Under the pieces are notes generated by a model, which was not told the DNA's origin, searched no databases, and worked only from the letters and a program-made list of their open reading frames with translations. This document shows, in pieces, positions 55,925-64,000 of a DNA stretch of 64,000 bases (the stretch's first letter is position 1; every line of letters begins with the position of its first letter). Location of the stretch: positions 3,968,001 through 4,032,000 of the forward strand of contig NZ_OY762512.1 in NCBI RefSeq assembly GCF_963665995.1. Direction: 5' to 3'. The stretch comes from Pleurocapsa sp. FMAR1. GTDB taxonomy: Bacteria > Cyanobacteriota > Cyanobacteriia > Cyanobacteriales > Xenococcaceae. Made by a program: the position numbers and the translations under genes.

Positions 55925-56062
55925 ATGTCTGACTTAAATCGTGGAATTATGAAATTTGATGGTGCAGATAAACCTATCTTGGTTGCTGTATCCGCAGTTA
56001 TTATTTTTGGTAGCATTATTGCTTTGATTTCTTGGGCGTTAAAGTCTGCCTACGTAGTCTAG
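55925..56062 (+). CDS. 45-residue single-helix membrane protein
   Basis: A short frame with a GGAG-like ribosome binding site (AGAGGAGC at about 55909). A polar N-terminus (MSDLNRGIMKFDGADKP) leads into one membrane helix (residues 18-38) and a short tail. It has the look of the small thylakoid subunits of cyanobacterial photosynthetic complexes, but I cannot match it to a named one. It is 111 bp upstream of tRNA-Tyr. Confidence 0.65.
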   Translation: MSDLNRGIMKFDGADKPILVAVSAVIIFGSIIALISWALKSAYVV

Positions 56063-56173
56063 CTTTAGAGCGATCGCAATCAATTGGAAATAGGGAAATG
56101 AGCTATATTTTGATTCTCGGCAAAAAAGATCACAATCCTATGTTATGATTCTAAATTGTATTGTGGTGCATAA

Positions 56174-56255
56174 GGGTCGGTGCCCGAGCGGTTAATGGGG
56201 GCGGACTGTAAATCCGCTGGCTATGCCTACGTTGGTTCAAATCCAACTCGGCCCA
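56174..56255 (+). tRNA. tRNA-Tyr (anticodon GTA)
   Basis: An 82-base class II tRNA. The acceptor stem GGGTCGG pairs with TCGGCCC plus discriminator A; the D-arm is GCCCGAGCGGTTAATGGGG, the anticodon stem GCGGA-CTGTAAA-TCCGC has loop GTA, a long variable arm follows, and the T-arm is GTTGG-TTCAAAT-CCAAC. The 3' CCA is not encoded (CTA follows). The tract after it is rich in repeats and holds an integrase fragment. Confidence 0.95.
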
Positions 56256-56332
56256 CTACATATAGAGGAGAGAGCTTTAAAAGTTCTCTGCGCGGGTGTG
56301 GAACAGCGAGACAGTGTGGTCTTGCGAAGCAG

Positions 56333-56363
56333 CGCTTCACTTGGGCAAAGCCCAAGTGAAGCG
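56333..56363. repeat. 14-bp perfect palindrome
   Basis: CGCTTCACTTGGGC at 56333-56346, a 3-base loop AAA, and its exact complement at 56350-56363. A strong hairpin of the kind found in mobile palindromic units. Confidence 0.9.
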
Positions 56364-56418
56364 ACTGCTGAGGGCGGGGGTTTCCCCCATGAACAACTGT
56401 CTCAAGACAGCTCCCTAA

Positions 56419-56539
56419 ACGGGACGGGCGACACAAGGGCATTCCTAAACGGAACGCCCTTCGGGTTCGACAGTTTGCTTATGCCAGGGAACCTGTCCAC
56501 CGCAACTGTCTCACCTCGCGCCCTTGCCTTTCCACCCGC
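56419..56539. repeat. 121-bp direct repeat, left copy
   Basis: From ACGGGACGGGCGACACAAGG to the CACCCGC end, base for base the same as 56847-56967, which lies 428 bp away. It includes the small hairpin AGGGCATTCCTAAACGGAACGCCCT. Confidence 0.92.
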
Positions 56540-56555
56540 CTTCATTGCTTCTGAA

Positions 56556-56590
56556 TATGTTTAGCTATGTTCAAGAGATAGCTAAACATA
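56556..56590. repeat. 13-bp perfect hairpin
   Basis: TATGTTTAGCTAT (56556-56568), loop of nine bases, then ATAGCTAAACATA (56578-56590). AT-rich, unlike the palindromes around it. It could act as a terminator stem but is not followed by a T-run. Confidence 0.85.
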
Positions 56591-56605
56591 GTCAAAGATA
56601 GCTAA

Positions 56606-56785
56606 AGATGGCTCAAAATTAGGTCACTTTTAGATCGGGTTAAGCTCATCTTGGACAAGATAGATAAGTTATTAGATGCAGCTAACAACAGGTTGAAGCA
56701 ATCAAACGCTGGCATCAAAATATTTAGGCGCGGACAAAAGTTATCACTACTCTGCCCGAAGAGTAAATCATCACCAGTCAAATAA
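56606..56785 (+). pseudogene. N-terminal relic of a tyrosine integrase
   Basis: The plus-strand frame reads LLDRVKLILDKIDKLLDAAN, then NRLKQSNAGIKIFRRGQKLSLL and CPKSKSSPVK before a TAA at 56783-56785. This is the pattern of the N-terminus of cyanobacterial tyrosine recombinases (A-NxRLK...GI-I-RRG-KL-LR). The catalytic domain is absent. Position near tRNA-Tyr fits a decayed integrative element. Confidence 0.6.
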
Positions 56786-56846
56786 TTGCGATCGCTTTTC
56801 TTTTGACCGCGAGGGGTGGCAAGCGGGTGTGGAACAAGCCCCCTGG

Positions 56847-56967
56847 ACGGGACGGGCGACACAAGGGCATTCCTAAACGGAACGCCCTTCGGGTTCGACA
56901 GTTTGCTTATGCCAGGGAACCTGTCCACCGCAACTGTCTCACCTCGCGCCCTTGCCTTTCCACCCGC
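56847..56967. repeat. 121-bp direct repeat, right copy
   Basis: Same sequence as 56419-56539. The 428-bp period and the presence of an integrase relic between the copies look like a duplicated mobile unit, not a simple tandem repeat. Confidence 0.92.
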
Positions 56968-57059
56968 TCTGTTTAAGAGCCATACCCAACGGGGGAGTGG
57001 AACATGCGCCTTGCAAAGGCGCGTTTCCTCCCCCCAATCGCGGTGTTGGTGCTGGCTCT

Positions 57060-57298
57060 TGATACGGCCTATCTGAATTTTGTTGCTGATAAATTAAGAT
57101 AGCCTGACCCTTCTGTATCTTCTGAAGGATTTCAGTATACATCTCTTCGTTTCTTGCATTGCCCTAGGTCAGAGAAACTTTTAATTCTTTTGGAGTTTGA
57201 CAAGGCAAATCTAGAAGCTTTTGGCGATCGCTAGTAGAAAATTGATTCCACTGAGGTAGCTTTAATTTTATGCTACACAGGTCTAACTTATAGCCTAC
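57060..57298 (-). pseudogene. decayed minus-strand gene fragment
   Basis: From 57298 downward the minus strand reads coherently (YKLDLCSIKLKLPQWNQFST, then DRQKLLDLPCQTPKELKVSL), a TAG at about 57165, then NARNEEMYTEILQKIQKGQA with good coding character. The single stop in an otherwise protein-like frame and the repeat that replaces its end mark a broken gene. Family not recognised. Confidence 0.45.
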
Positions 57299-57429
57299 CT
57301 ACATGGGAATACATCTTAAAGAACTAGCAAAATCCATCTCGAATTGAAAAAAATTGCTCATACTTTATAATTTTCACTACATACACAACATTCTTTACTC
57401 AAAAGCTACCTGACTAATTCTTCAGTGGG

Positions 57430-59565
57430 TTAGCTATTTACAAGCTCAACTTCCACCAGAGAATCACCGACTGCTGCTGCGTGTCCCATATCTGTATATG
57501 TTGCAGCAGTTGCAGCATTTATCGTATTGTTGGCATGACTGACTTTTCGCCAATAACCCATTGGCGCAACCACAACTCCTTGGCGAGTTATATCACTGAG
57601 CATCGCTGGCGCTTGGAAAGCTCCCCTATTGTTATATACCTTCACCATTTGCCCCTTAGAGATACCGCGCTTAAGAGCATCATCGGGATGAATAATTATC
57701 TGTGATTCTCCCTCAAGCTTGGCGTGTTTGGGCAGATTGGCAAAGCAAGAGTTAATAAACTGATGTGACTTGATCGACATCAAACTAAGCGGATAGCAAC
57801 TAGCTAGTTCGGGATTGCTTGGCACAGATTCCCTTTGTGGAGTATAAGTTGGCAAAGGATCGATTGGCTCACCTGGTTCGTACTCTTCAAATCCCTGACG
57901 AAAAGCAGGCAGCACGAAACTACTATCTAACTCCAGGCTAGATAAAAATTCACATTTCCCCGAAGGTGTAGGAAAATTGCCCTCTGCATGGGGAACTGCC
58001 TCAATTTTCAGTTTGGCAAAGCCTTTTGATTTTAAAACTTCTAGATCGATACCTTCTAAGACTGGTGCAAACCAATCAAGTACCTCCATCACCAACTGCT
58101 CGTCAGTCAATTGAAAACACTCATCTTTAAAACCCATGCGCTCTGCCAAACGTCGAAACAGTTCCGTATTAGGGATAGCTTCTGCTATTGGTTGAATAGC
58201 TGCATTATTTAGAGTTACATAAGTATGTCCCCAAGAGAACATCAAGTCTAGATTTTCTACCTGGGTGGTAGCGGGTAGAACAATATCGGCGTAATCTGCT
58301 GTATCGGTAAAGAAATGCTCGCTGACTACCGTAAATAAATCGTCGCGACTAAGCCCCTCAATAATTTTGTTTTGTTCAGCAGCTTGAGTTACAGGATTGC
58401 AGTTATAGACAAACAGCGCTTTTACAGGTGGATCGAGAGGCACTTCTCCCGTCAAAATGCGCCCCAGTTGCCACTGATTGAGAACTCTTGTTCCTGGTTT
58501 GATGAAATGAGGACGGTGAACTACGTCCCAGCGAATCGGAAAAGGCCACATAGGGGCTTGTAACATTCCACCTCCTAAGTGTCGCCATGACCCTACTAAA
58601 GCTGGTAAACAACTTATAGCACGGATTCCTTGACCGCCTCCAGCCTGTTTTTCTAAAGCAACACCAATACGTACTACTGAAGGTTGAGTTGTGGCGAACT
58701 CTCTAGCAAAAGTAACAATATCTTCTACTGAAATTCCTGTAATACTGGCAACTTTTTCTGGAGGGTAATCTTGTACGCGCTGCTTTAATTCAGCAAAACC
58801 AGCAGTGTACTTCTCGATATAATCGTCATCGGTAAGATTTTCGTTAATAATAACGTGCATCATTCCTAATGCTAAAGCACCATCTGTTCCTGGACGGATG
58901 GGAAGATGCCAATCGGATTGTTTGGCTGTTCGAGTTCGTACTGGATCGATAGAAACCAGCTTTGCTCCATTTTTACGAGCTTCTTGAATAAAAGGCCACA
59001 GATGAACATTGGTACTTAGGGCATTACAGCCCCAAAGAACAATATATTGAGAATGAGAAAATGTATCGGGGTCAGTTCCATGAGTTAGACCGTAGGTCAT
59101 CATAAAAGCTGTACTACTACACGAAGCGCACATTGTACGTTCGGTGACAGTTGCTCCCAGACGATTGAAGAAGGGATCTCCAACTGTTAATCCGTTAAGT
59201 AAGCCTTCATGACCCAGGTAACTACAGGGCATAATTGCTTCAGCCCCATGTTCGGCGATTATTTGCTGAAAACGAGTGGTTATCTCATCTAAAGCTTCAT
59301 CCCAGCTAATGCGCTCAAACTTACCACTGCCTTTTGCTCCGACTCGGCGCATCGGATACAATACACGCTTTTCGCTGTAAACGCGGTCTAGATAGTCACT
59401 TACTTTCCCGCACAAAGTCCCCCGTGTAAATGGATGGTCTGGGTTTCCTTCTACTTTAATAGCTTGACCATCTTGAACTGTTACTAGCATTGAGCAAGTA
59501 TCTGGACAATCATGAGGACAAGCGCCATAAACTACTTTGGGTTGATTACTAACTGTACCGACCAT
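57430..59565 (-). CDS. molybdopterin-dependent oxidoreductase (DMSO reductase family)
   Basis: 711 residues. A 4Fe-4S site near the N-terminus is CPHDCPDTC with C at GTLCGK. The molybdopterin domain is visible through ISWDEALDEI, PCSYLGHEGLLNGL, HGTDPDTFSHSQYIVLWGCN, VSIDPVRTRTAKQSDWHLPIRPGTDGALALGM and the C-terminal dinucleotide-binding segment (IHPDDALKRGI...MVKVYNNRG). The residue binding molybdenum, at the ERTMCASCSS segment, may be a cysteine or serine. Such enzymes reduce nitrate, sulfoxides or polysulfides, or oxidise formate. No electron-transfer subunit lies nearby. Substrate not inferred. Confidence 0.88.
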   Translation of the reverse strand: MVGTVSNQPKVVYGACPHDCPDTCSMLVTVQDGQAIKVEGNPDHPFTRGTLCGKVSDYLDRVYSEKRVLYPMRRVGAKGSGKFERISWDEALDEITTRFQQIIAEHGAEAIMPCSYLGHEGLLNGLTVGDPFFNRLGATVTERTMCASCSSTAFMMTYGLTHGTDPDTFSHSQYIVLWGCNALSTNVHLWPFIQEARKNGAKLVSIDPVRTRTAKQSDWHLPIRPGTDGALALGMMHVIINENLTDDDYIEKYTAGFAELKQRVQDYPPEKVASITGISVEDIVTFAREFATTQPSVVRIGVALEKQAGGGQGIRAISCLPALVGSWRHLGGGMLQAPMWPFPIRWDVVHRPHFIKPGTRVLNQWQLGRILTGEVPLDPPVKALFVYNCNPVTQAAEQNKIIEGLSRDDLFTVVSEHFFTDTADYADIVLPATTQVENLDLMFSWGHTYVTLNNAAIQPIAEAIPNTELFRRLAERMGFKDECFQLTDEQLVMEVLDWFAPVLEGIDLEVLKSKGFAKLKIEAVPHAEGNFPTPSGKCEFLSSLELDSSFVLPAFRQGFEEYEPGEPIDPLPTYTPQRESVPSNPELASCYPLSLMSIKSHQFINSCFANLPKHAKLEGESQIIIHPDDALKRGISKGQMVKVYNNRGAFQAPAMLSDITRQGVVVAPMGYWRKVSHANNTINAATAATYTDMGHAAAVGDSLVEVELVNS

Positions 59566-60085
59566 AATATTTACTCCTAAATTTTATTGACAAATTTTTA
59601 TATAAGGGATGTGTAAAATACAAACAGATAAGCGAATATCTGTTCTTAAAAAGCAAACTTAATTTTGTTAGAGTATTGACCAACAGTAATCTATTACCGT
59701 GTTCCTACACTTTGAATAAGCTCAGGACATTTAATATCTAAAATGAATCTTTGCAACTATGTTAAGTATCAATAAATAAAAAAATTGTTAATTAGAATAC
59801 CTTTCGATTTAAATATTAAAAAGCAGTGACAAAAAGGTTTTGGCTATTTATTTAGATATTTGTTGGTAAAGACAGTTGAGATAATTGATTACAATAATTG
59901 CTTAGGCGAGGTTAGGTAGCCTATTCAAAAAAAGCTAAAATCTATATGTGAAGCGGTATCCTTTAAGAAAAGCTGAACCCTATTTGTCCCTATTCGAGGT
60001 TAAAAGAGGAATAGCTAATTCCCATCAGACGTATGATTAAGAATAAGATAAATATTTAAAAACAAGCAATAAAATAATTTTCAGA
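59566..60085. other. gene-free stretch
   Basis: About 520 bp between divergent genes, AT-rich. The sequence ATCAGACGTATGAT near 60025 also occurs near 50580. Nothing else recognised; both promoters (molybdopterin enzyme and ycf46) must lie here. Confidence 0.5.
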
Positions 60086-61600
60086 ATGAACTTTCAACAA
60101 GAGTTTAGCCTTCTATTACGTGCCTGTTATCCCTTGATTTATCTGCCTACCAACGAGGAAGAAAGGGCAGAAAAAGCGATCGCTGCTGTCACCGAGAAAG
60201 TAGGCAAGCGCAATGTTTTTATTTGGGATTTTGTCAACGGCTATCAAGAAAACCCTAATAATGCAGGTTTTGGTAAGCGTAACCCTCTACAGGCATTAGA
60301 ATTTATTACTAATATGCCCAAAAAGGCAGGAGGAGTATTTATACTGCGAGATTTTCAGCGTTTTTTAGAAGATATTGCTATTTCTCGCGAATTACGCAAC
60401 CTAGCGCGGATCTTAAAGTCACAACCAAAAAATATCGTGATTATTGCTCCTCAAGTTAACATACCCGAAGAATTAGCCGAAGTCATTACGATAGTTGATT
60501 TCCCTTTGCCCACTACCCCAGAAATCAAAACCGAAATTACTCGTTTAATTTCGGCAACGGGACAAACTCTGTCTGATAAACTTTTAACTGAATTTGTCAG
60601 AGCGGCTAAAGGACTTTCTACAGAAAGGATTAGAAGAGTATTAACTAAAGCGATCGCCAGTACAGGTCAGCTTGAACAAGAAGATGTAGAGCTAATCCTG
60701 GAAGAAAAACGCCAGTCAATTCGGCAAACGCAAATATTAGACTTCTATCCCGCCACCGAACAAATTTCCGATATAGGCGGTCTAGACAACCTTAAAAGCT
60801 GGCTACTGCGTCGGGGAGGAGCATTTAGCGAGCAAGCTAGAGCTTATGGCTTGCCTAATCCCAGAGGACTATTATTAGTGGGGATACAGGGAACAGGAAA
60901 ATCTTTGACGGCAAAAGCGATCGCTCATCACTGGCATTTACCTTTGTTGCGGTTGGACGTAGGACGTTTGTTTGCTGGTTTGGTAGGAGAATCAGAATCT
61001 CGTACTCGCCAAACTATCGAATTAGCCGAAGCTCTCTCTCCGTGTATATTATGGATTGATGAAATTGATAAAGGTTTTGCAGGAGTAGACGGAAAAGGAG
61101 ATTCAGGCACTACTAGCCGTGTTTTTGGTACGTTTATCACCTGGTTGGCAGAAAAAAAATCGCCTGTATTTGTCGTGGCTACAGCCAATAATATTCGCTC
61201 TCTCCCTCCAGAAATGTTGCGAAAAGGCAGGTTTGATGAGATATTTTTTGTGGGATTACCTAATCAAGAAGAACGACAGGCTATTTTTAAAGTACATTTA
61301 GTTAAATTACGTCCCCATAACCCAGGCAATTATGATGTCAAGCGGTTAGCATATGAAACACCAGAATTTTCTGGGGCAGAAATTGAACAGACGATCATCG
61401 AAGCAATGCACATTGGCTTTAGCCAAAATCGTGATTTTACTACAGATGATATCCTAGAGGCTGCAAGCCAAATTGTTCCCCTGGCAAAAACAGCCCAAGA
61501 ACAAATTGAATTTCTGCAAAAATGGGTGGCAGCGGGAAAAGCTCGTCTGGCATCTAAAAATAATGGTTTAAGCGATCGCATTCAAAGTCAACTTAATTAA
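60086..61600 (+). CDS. ycf46: Ycf46-type AAA ATPase
   Basis: 504 residues. An N-terminal helical domain (about 1-225, including FSLLLRACYPLIYLPTNEEERAE) precedes the AAA domain: Walker A GIQGTGKS (266-273), Walker B ILWIDEID (321-328), sensor VVATANN and the arginine finger in EMLRKGRFDEIFFVGLP. This is the plastid- and cyanobacteria-conserved Ycf46 family, related to FtsH-type ATPases but without the protease domain. Ycf46 has been linked to inorganic carbon use in cyanobacteria. Followed after three bases by the SH3-domain gene, an operon. Confidence 0.93.
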   Translation: MNFQQEFSLLLRACYPLIYLPTNEEERAEKAIAAVTEKVGKRNVFIWDFVNGYQENPNNAGFGKRNPLQALEFITNMPKKAGGVFILRDFQRFLEDIAISRELRNLARILKSQPKNIVIIAPQVNIPEELAEVITIVDFPLPTTPEIKTEITRLISATGQTLSDKLLTEFVRAAKGLSTERIRRVLTKAIASTGQLEQEDVELILEEKRQSIRQTQILDFYPATEQISDIGGLDNLKSWLLRRGGAFSEQARAYGLPNPRGLLLVGIQGTGKSLTAKAIAHHWHLPLLRLDVGRLFAGLVGESESRTRQTIELAEALSPCILWIDEIDKGFAGVDGKGDSGTTSRVFGTFITWLAEKKSPVFVVATANNIRSLPPEMLRKGRFDEIFFVGLPNQEERQAIFKVHLVKLRPHNPGNYDVKRLAYETPEFSGAEIEQTIIEAMHIGFSQNRDFTTDDILEAASQIVPLAKTAQEQIEFLQKWVAAGKARLASKNNGLSDRIQSQLN

Positions 61601-61603
61601 TAG

Positions 61604-62128
61604 ATGACTAAATCTACCTTTGTTCAACGTTTATCATCCACTGTCCAATTTATCTTGGGCTTTATTCTCGGCATTAGTTTAATTGCGGGATTATCAGGCA
61701 CAGTAATATTTGCTTACTATAAGAAAATGTCTACCTTGCCAAAAAAACCAGTTTTTCCTGAAGTCCCAGCACAACCATCAGCATCCAAAGACACTCAACC
61801 ATCCACAAGTATTGAACCTTTAGAGCCTAAGTCTAATATGGTTGAAGAATCAGAGAAGTTAGCTCAGGAGAAGGAGACTAAACCAGAATCCCAACCTGAA
61901 TCTGAGCTACCGCCCAATGCCTATCGCGCAGAGGTTACTTGGCCTCAAGGTCTAAGTTTAAGAGCCGAACCCGACGTAAATGCTGACAGGATTGGCGGAG
62001 TAGGTTTTGAGAAAAATATTATCATTCTCGAAGAGTCTGCTGATGGCAAGTGGCAAAGAGTTAGAATTCCTGGGAGTGAGCAGGAAGGTTGGGTAAAGGG
62101 GGGAAATATCAAGCGTACTTCTGAGTGA
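61604..62128 (+). CDS. membrane-anchored SH3-domain protein
   Basis: 174 residues: one membrane helix (about 13-37), a proline/glutamate-rich linker (45-105) and a bacterial SH3 domain (112-172; LSLRAEPDVNADRIGGVGFEKNIIIL and WQRVRIPGSEQEGWVKGGNI). The SH3 domain would lie in the periplasm and could bind peptidoglycan. Start codon three bases after the ycf46 stop, so translationally linked to it. Confidence 0.83.
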   Translation: MTKSTFVQRLSSTVQFILGFILGISLIAGLSGTVIFAYYKKMSTLPKKPVFPEVPAQPSASKDTQPSTSIEPLEPKSNMVEESEKLAQEKETKPESQPESELPPNAYRAEVTWPQGLSLRAEPDVNADRIGGVGFEKNIIILEESADGKWQRVRIPGSEQEGWVKGGNIKRTSE

Positions 62129-62253
62129 ACGTGAGTAGGAAGTAGTAATTTAACCAAAAGTACCAATGTCCACACGTAATGCTATATAAGTAATACCAAA
62201 TTCGATTATTAAAATATACTTTAAATATGAGTTGGCAAACAGACTAAACCTAC

Positions 62254-62288
62254 TGACTTCTGACCTCTGACCTCTGACCTCTGCCTTC
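62254..62288. repeat. heptamer tandem repeat (STRR), unit TGACCTC
   Basis: Five head-to-tail 7-bp units (the first and last changed) between the SH3-domain gene and the YkvA-type gene. The last unit lies nine bases before the YkvA start codon. Confidence 0.88.
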
Positions 62289-62296
62289 TTTTGACA

Positions 62297-62680
62297 ATGA
62301 AACAATGGCGACAAAAAGCAAGAGAACTTAAAAAAGAAATCTATGCTCTTTACTATGCTTGCCAAGATGGGAGAATTCCCTGGTACGTAAAATTTTTAGC
62401 TAGTTGCGCGATCGCTTATGCTCTCAGTCCCATCGATCTAATTCCCGATTTTATCCCAGTCTTAGGACTGCTTGACGATCTGATCTTACTGCCGTTGGCA
62501 ATCACTCTGATTCTGAAACTAATTCCAACCGATATTATGGATGATTGTCGTCGTCAAGCAGAAACGGCGTTGCGATCGCCTAAGAATAAATTCTATCGTC
62601 ACGCAACTGTAATTATTATTTGTATTTGGTTTTTAACAGGTGCTTTATTAGTTTTCTGGTTAAAAAATTTAAGTCGCTAA
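62297..62680 (+). CDS. YkvA-family (DUF1232) membrane protein
   Basis: 127 residues from the ATG at 62297. YVKFLASCAIAYALSPIDLIPDFIPVLGLLDDLILLPLAITLILKLIP is the defining YkvA segment (SPIDLIPDFIP). Membrane helices at about 30-46, 55-74 and 101-121. Function unknown; widespread. The strong SPIDLIPDFIP block makes the family call secure. Confidence 0.9.
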   Translation: MKQWRQKARELKKEIYALYYACQDGRIPWYVKFLASCAIAYALSPIDLIPDFIPVLGLLDDLILLPLAITLILKLIPTDIMDDCRRQAETALRSPKNKFYRHATVIIICIWFLTGALLVFWLKNLSR

Positions 62681-62710
62681 AATGAATCGCCACAAATAAG
62701 AAATAAGATT

Positions 62711-63397
62711 ATGCGAATTCTATTGGTAGAAGACGATGATCGCATTGCTAAACCACTAGTAGAAGGTTTAAAAAACGAACGTCATGTAGTGGAAGTAGCC
62801 AGGGATGGTTTGGAGGGTTGGGAATATGCTCAGGGGGCTGAGTTTGACCTAATTTTGCTAGATCTGATGTTGCCAAAACTTGATGGAATTGAGCTTTGTA
62901 AGCGTTTACGAACAGCTAAATCTACGGCATTAATTTTGATGCTTACTGCTAAAGATACTATCGATGACAAGGTGATTGGGCTAGATGCGGGAGCAGATGA
63001 CTATTTGGTTAAACCATTTAAACTCAAAGAACTAGCAGCCAGAGTCAGAGCTTTATCTCGCAGAAGCTACGAACTTAAACCACAAATTTTTAGCTACGAA
63101 GAATTACAGCTTAATCCTAGTACGGGAGCAGTAACTTATCAAGATAATTCACTCTCATTAACCCCAAAAGAATATTTGATTCTAGAATACTTTTTACGTC
63201 ATCCCCAGCAAATTTTAACCCGTTCGGCTATTCTCGATCAGCTTTGGGAATTTGACAACTCATCGGGTGAAGGAACGATCAAAACTCATATCACTAACTT
63301 GCGCCAGAAACTTAAAGCAGCAGGAAGTAAGGATAATTTAATCGAAACAGTTTATGGCATTGGCTATCGTTTGGGGTCACTAGGAAGTAGGAAGTAA
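62711..63397 (+). CDS. OmpR-family response regulator
   Basis: 228 residues: receiver domain (1-115; phosphoacceptor D51 in LILLDLMLPK, K101 in YLVKPFKL) and C-terminal winged helix (about 130-222; SLTPKEYLILEYFLRHPQQILTRSAILDQLW and GTIKTHITNLRQKL). The final residues (GSRK) come from the heptamer repeat 63381-63408. The kinase gene that should follow is cut down to a C-terminal stub, so this regulator has lost its cognate sensor. Confidence 0.93.
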   Translation: MRILLVEDDDRIAKPLVEGLKNERHVVEVARDGLEGWEYAQGAEFDLILLDLMLPKLDGIELCKRLRTAKSTALILMLTAKDTIDDKVIGLDAGADDYLVKPFKLKELAARVRALSRRSYELKPQIFSYEELQLNPSTGAVTYQDNSLSLTPKEYLILEYFLRHPQQILTRSAILDQLWEFDNSSGEGTIKTHITNLRQKLKAAGSKDNLIETVYGIGYRLGSLGSRK

Positions 63398-63408
63398 GAA
63401 GTAAGAAG
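63381..63408. repeat. heptamer tandem repeat (STRR), unit TAGGAAG/TAAGAAG
   Basis: Four 7-bp units covering the response regulator stop codon. The kinase relic starts on the very next bases, so the repeat marks the deletion junction. Confidence 0.9.
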
Positions 63409-63626
63409 ATACGGGAATTGGCATTAAAAGGGAACATCTCGATCTAATCTTTGAACGTCTGTGGCGAGCAGATCGTTCTCGCTCTTATTACCAAGGAGGA
63501 TCGGGCTTAGGATTAGCAATTACCCAAGCGATCGTTCGCAACCATAAAGGGACAATTACCGTTACCAACCAGGTAGATATCGGTAGCTGTTTTACAGTGT
63601 GTTTACCCATTATTTCTAATTCGTAA
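63408..63626 (+). pseudogene. C-terminal stub of a sensor histidine kinase
   Basis: The frame begins exactly at a G1 box (DTGIGIKREHLDLIFERLWR), continues through ADRSRSYYQGGSGLGLAITQ (G2 box) and ends with the last strand VCLPIISNS and TAA. All of the sensor, membrane helices, H-box and N-box are gone and there is no start codon. The kinase once paired with the OmpR regulator upstream, as in a typical two-gene unit. Confidence 0.85.
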
Positions 63627-63863
63627 TTAGCTGATATAGCTGTGGCGCGATCGCCAAATTCTCAAGCAGTAGTTAGAAATTTTCAGATATTTCAATCGAA
63701 TTTTACCTTCAGCCTTTATTACTTCAAAAGCTTCAGCAGTACCTTCTTAGTCACTCTAAAATTTTATTATTTAAAAATGCTATGAATTCACAGTGGTTAT
63801 ATATTGATAATCGAGTTAACCTATTGCCTAAAAAAGATATATATCAAAACTCTGCTTTGTTTT

Positions 63864-64000
63864 ATGCCTACTTCTAATCGTGGCACTTTGATTATTGGGA
63901 TATTTAGTGTTTTGCTGATCGGCATACTCGATTATTTGATTACTGTCGATATTTACCTGTCAATTTGTTATCTGATTCCAGTCTTGATTGTTACTAAGTA
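63864..64000 (+). CDS. membrane sensor or cyclase, N-terminal part (3' truncated by window)
   Basis: 45 residues are visible. After MPTSNRG come two hydrophobic runs (LIIGIFSVLLIGILDYLI and YLSICYLIPVLIVT) in the pattern DY-TG-E-S-SIFYLLPV seen in membrane regions of diguanylate cyclases and sensor kinases. The catalytic domain lies outside the window. Confidence 0.5.
   Translation, partial: MPTSNRGTLIIGIFSVLLIGILDYLITVDIYLSICYLIPVLIVTK

Larger units (their letters stand above)
56256..57429. other. repeat-rich, GC-rich accessory tract next to tRNA-Tyr
   Basis: About 1.2 kb without an intact gene. It holds a strong palindrome, a 121-bp direct repeat, a perfect 13-bp hairpin, an integrase relic and a second decayed minus-strand frame. 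The base composition changes abruptly between GC-rich repeats and AT-rich relics. Open frames crossing the repeats on both strands are not genes. Confidence 0.75.

Noticed and set aside
56223-57142. Frames of 60-110 codons across the repeat-rich tract, on both strands
   Set aside because: They read through palindromes and the 121-bp direct repeats, and the same peptides occur in both repeat copies; not genes.

Overview
This window is chromosomal DNA from a cyanobacterium. The evidence is the ccmK3-ccmK4 carboxysome shell pair, ycf46, a GVKDG-free but typical mreBCD set, KGK-domain and Uma2-family genes, and a very high density of the cyanobacterial HIP1 octamer (GCGATCGC) in genes of both strands. 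The background is AT-rich. The species cannot be named from the sequence alone; a unicellular or baeocyte-forming lineage would fit but is inference.

Layout. 0-4.5 kb: end of an FHA-domain gene, a small DUF6888/DUF6887-like pair, two secreted proteins of unknown role and a large TPR-SLT lytic transglycosylase. 4.5-9 kb: a decayed gene, a bacterial dynamin-like GTPase, three tandem KGK-domain genes plus the relic of a fourth, and a small HNH nuclease. 9-10.7 kb: ccmK3-ccmK4 behind a conserved gene of unknown function. 10.9-20 kb: housekeeping and transport (ABC exporter, hisG, rarD, LysR with a divergent NmrA-like reductase, GNAT, fabG, trxA). 20-24.4 kb: Uma2 genes, one interrupted by two small GC-rich in-frame insertions, then the mreBCD cell-shape operon on the minus strand. 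24.6-31.7 kb: a two-domain multicopper oxidase with a secreted partner, PiuC-like dioxygenase, leuB, a znuB relic, and two solute-binding-type proteins without permeases. 31.7-35.9 kb: a two-gene signalling unit (hybrid sensor with a degenerate ATPase domain, then a receiver-GGDEF-EAL protein). 35.9-40.8 kb: an accessory region with a long AT-rich gap, an IS1182-type transposase fragment, a wrecked tyrosine recombinase and a strikingly GC-rich saccharopine-dehydrogenase-like gene with an AraC regulator. 40.8-43.3 kb: an unusual fusion of a cyclic-nucleotide-binding domain, a catalytically degenerate sigma54-activator-type AAA domain and a membrane polyferredoxin. 43.5-55.8 kb: small secreted and DNA-binding proteins, decayed Uma2 and Phd genes, SMP-30, phosphodiester glycosidase, ribD, a partial duplicate of the dynamin gene start, two GIY-YIG proteins, a hydrolase, proB, a HEAT-repeat protein and a cyclophilin. 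55.9-57.4 kb: a 45-residue membrane peptide, tRNA-Tyr and a 1.2 kb repeat-rich tract with an integrase relic. 57.4-64 kb: a molybdopterin oxidoreductase, ycf46 with an SH3 protein, a YkvA protein, an OmpR regulator whose kinase survives only as a C-terminal stub, and the start of a membrane sensor.

The most distinctive signals are (1) the cNMP / dead-AAA / polyferredoxin fusion, (2) small GC-rich repeats inserted in frame into genes, (3) heptamer tandem repeats (STRRs) that sit at gene 3' ends and supply the last residues of proteins, (4) a 250-bp duplication of the dynamin promoter plus 5' coding end, which makes a 57-codon ORF elsewhere, and (5) the dynamin-KGK-HNH cluster. Domain names come from recognised motifs; no database search was run.
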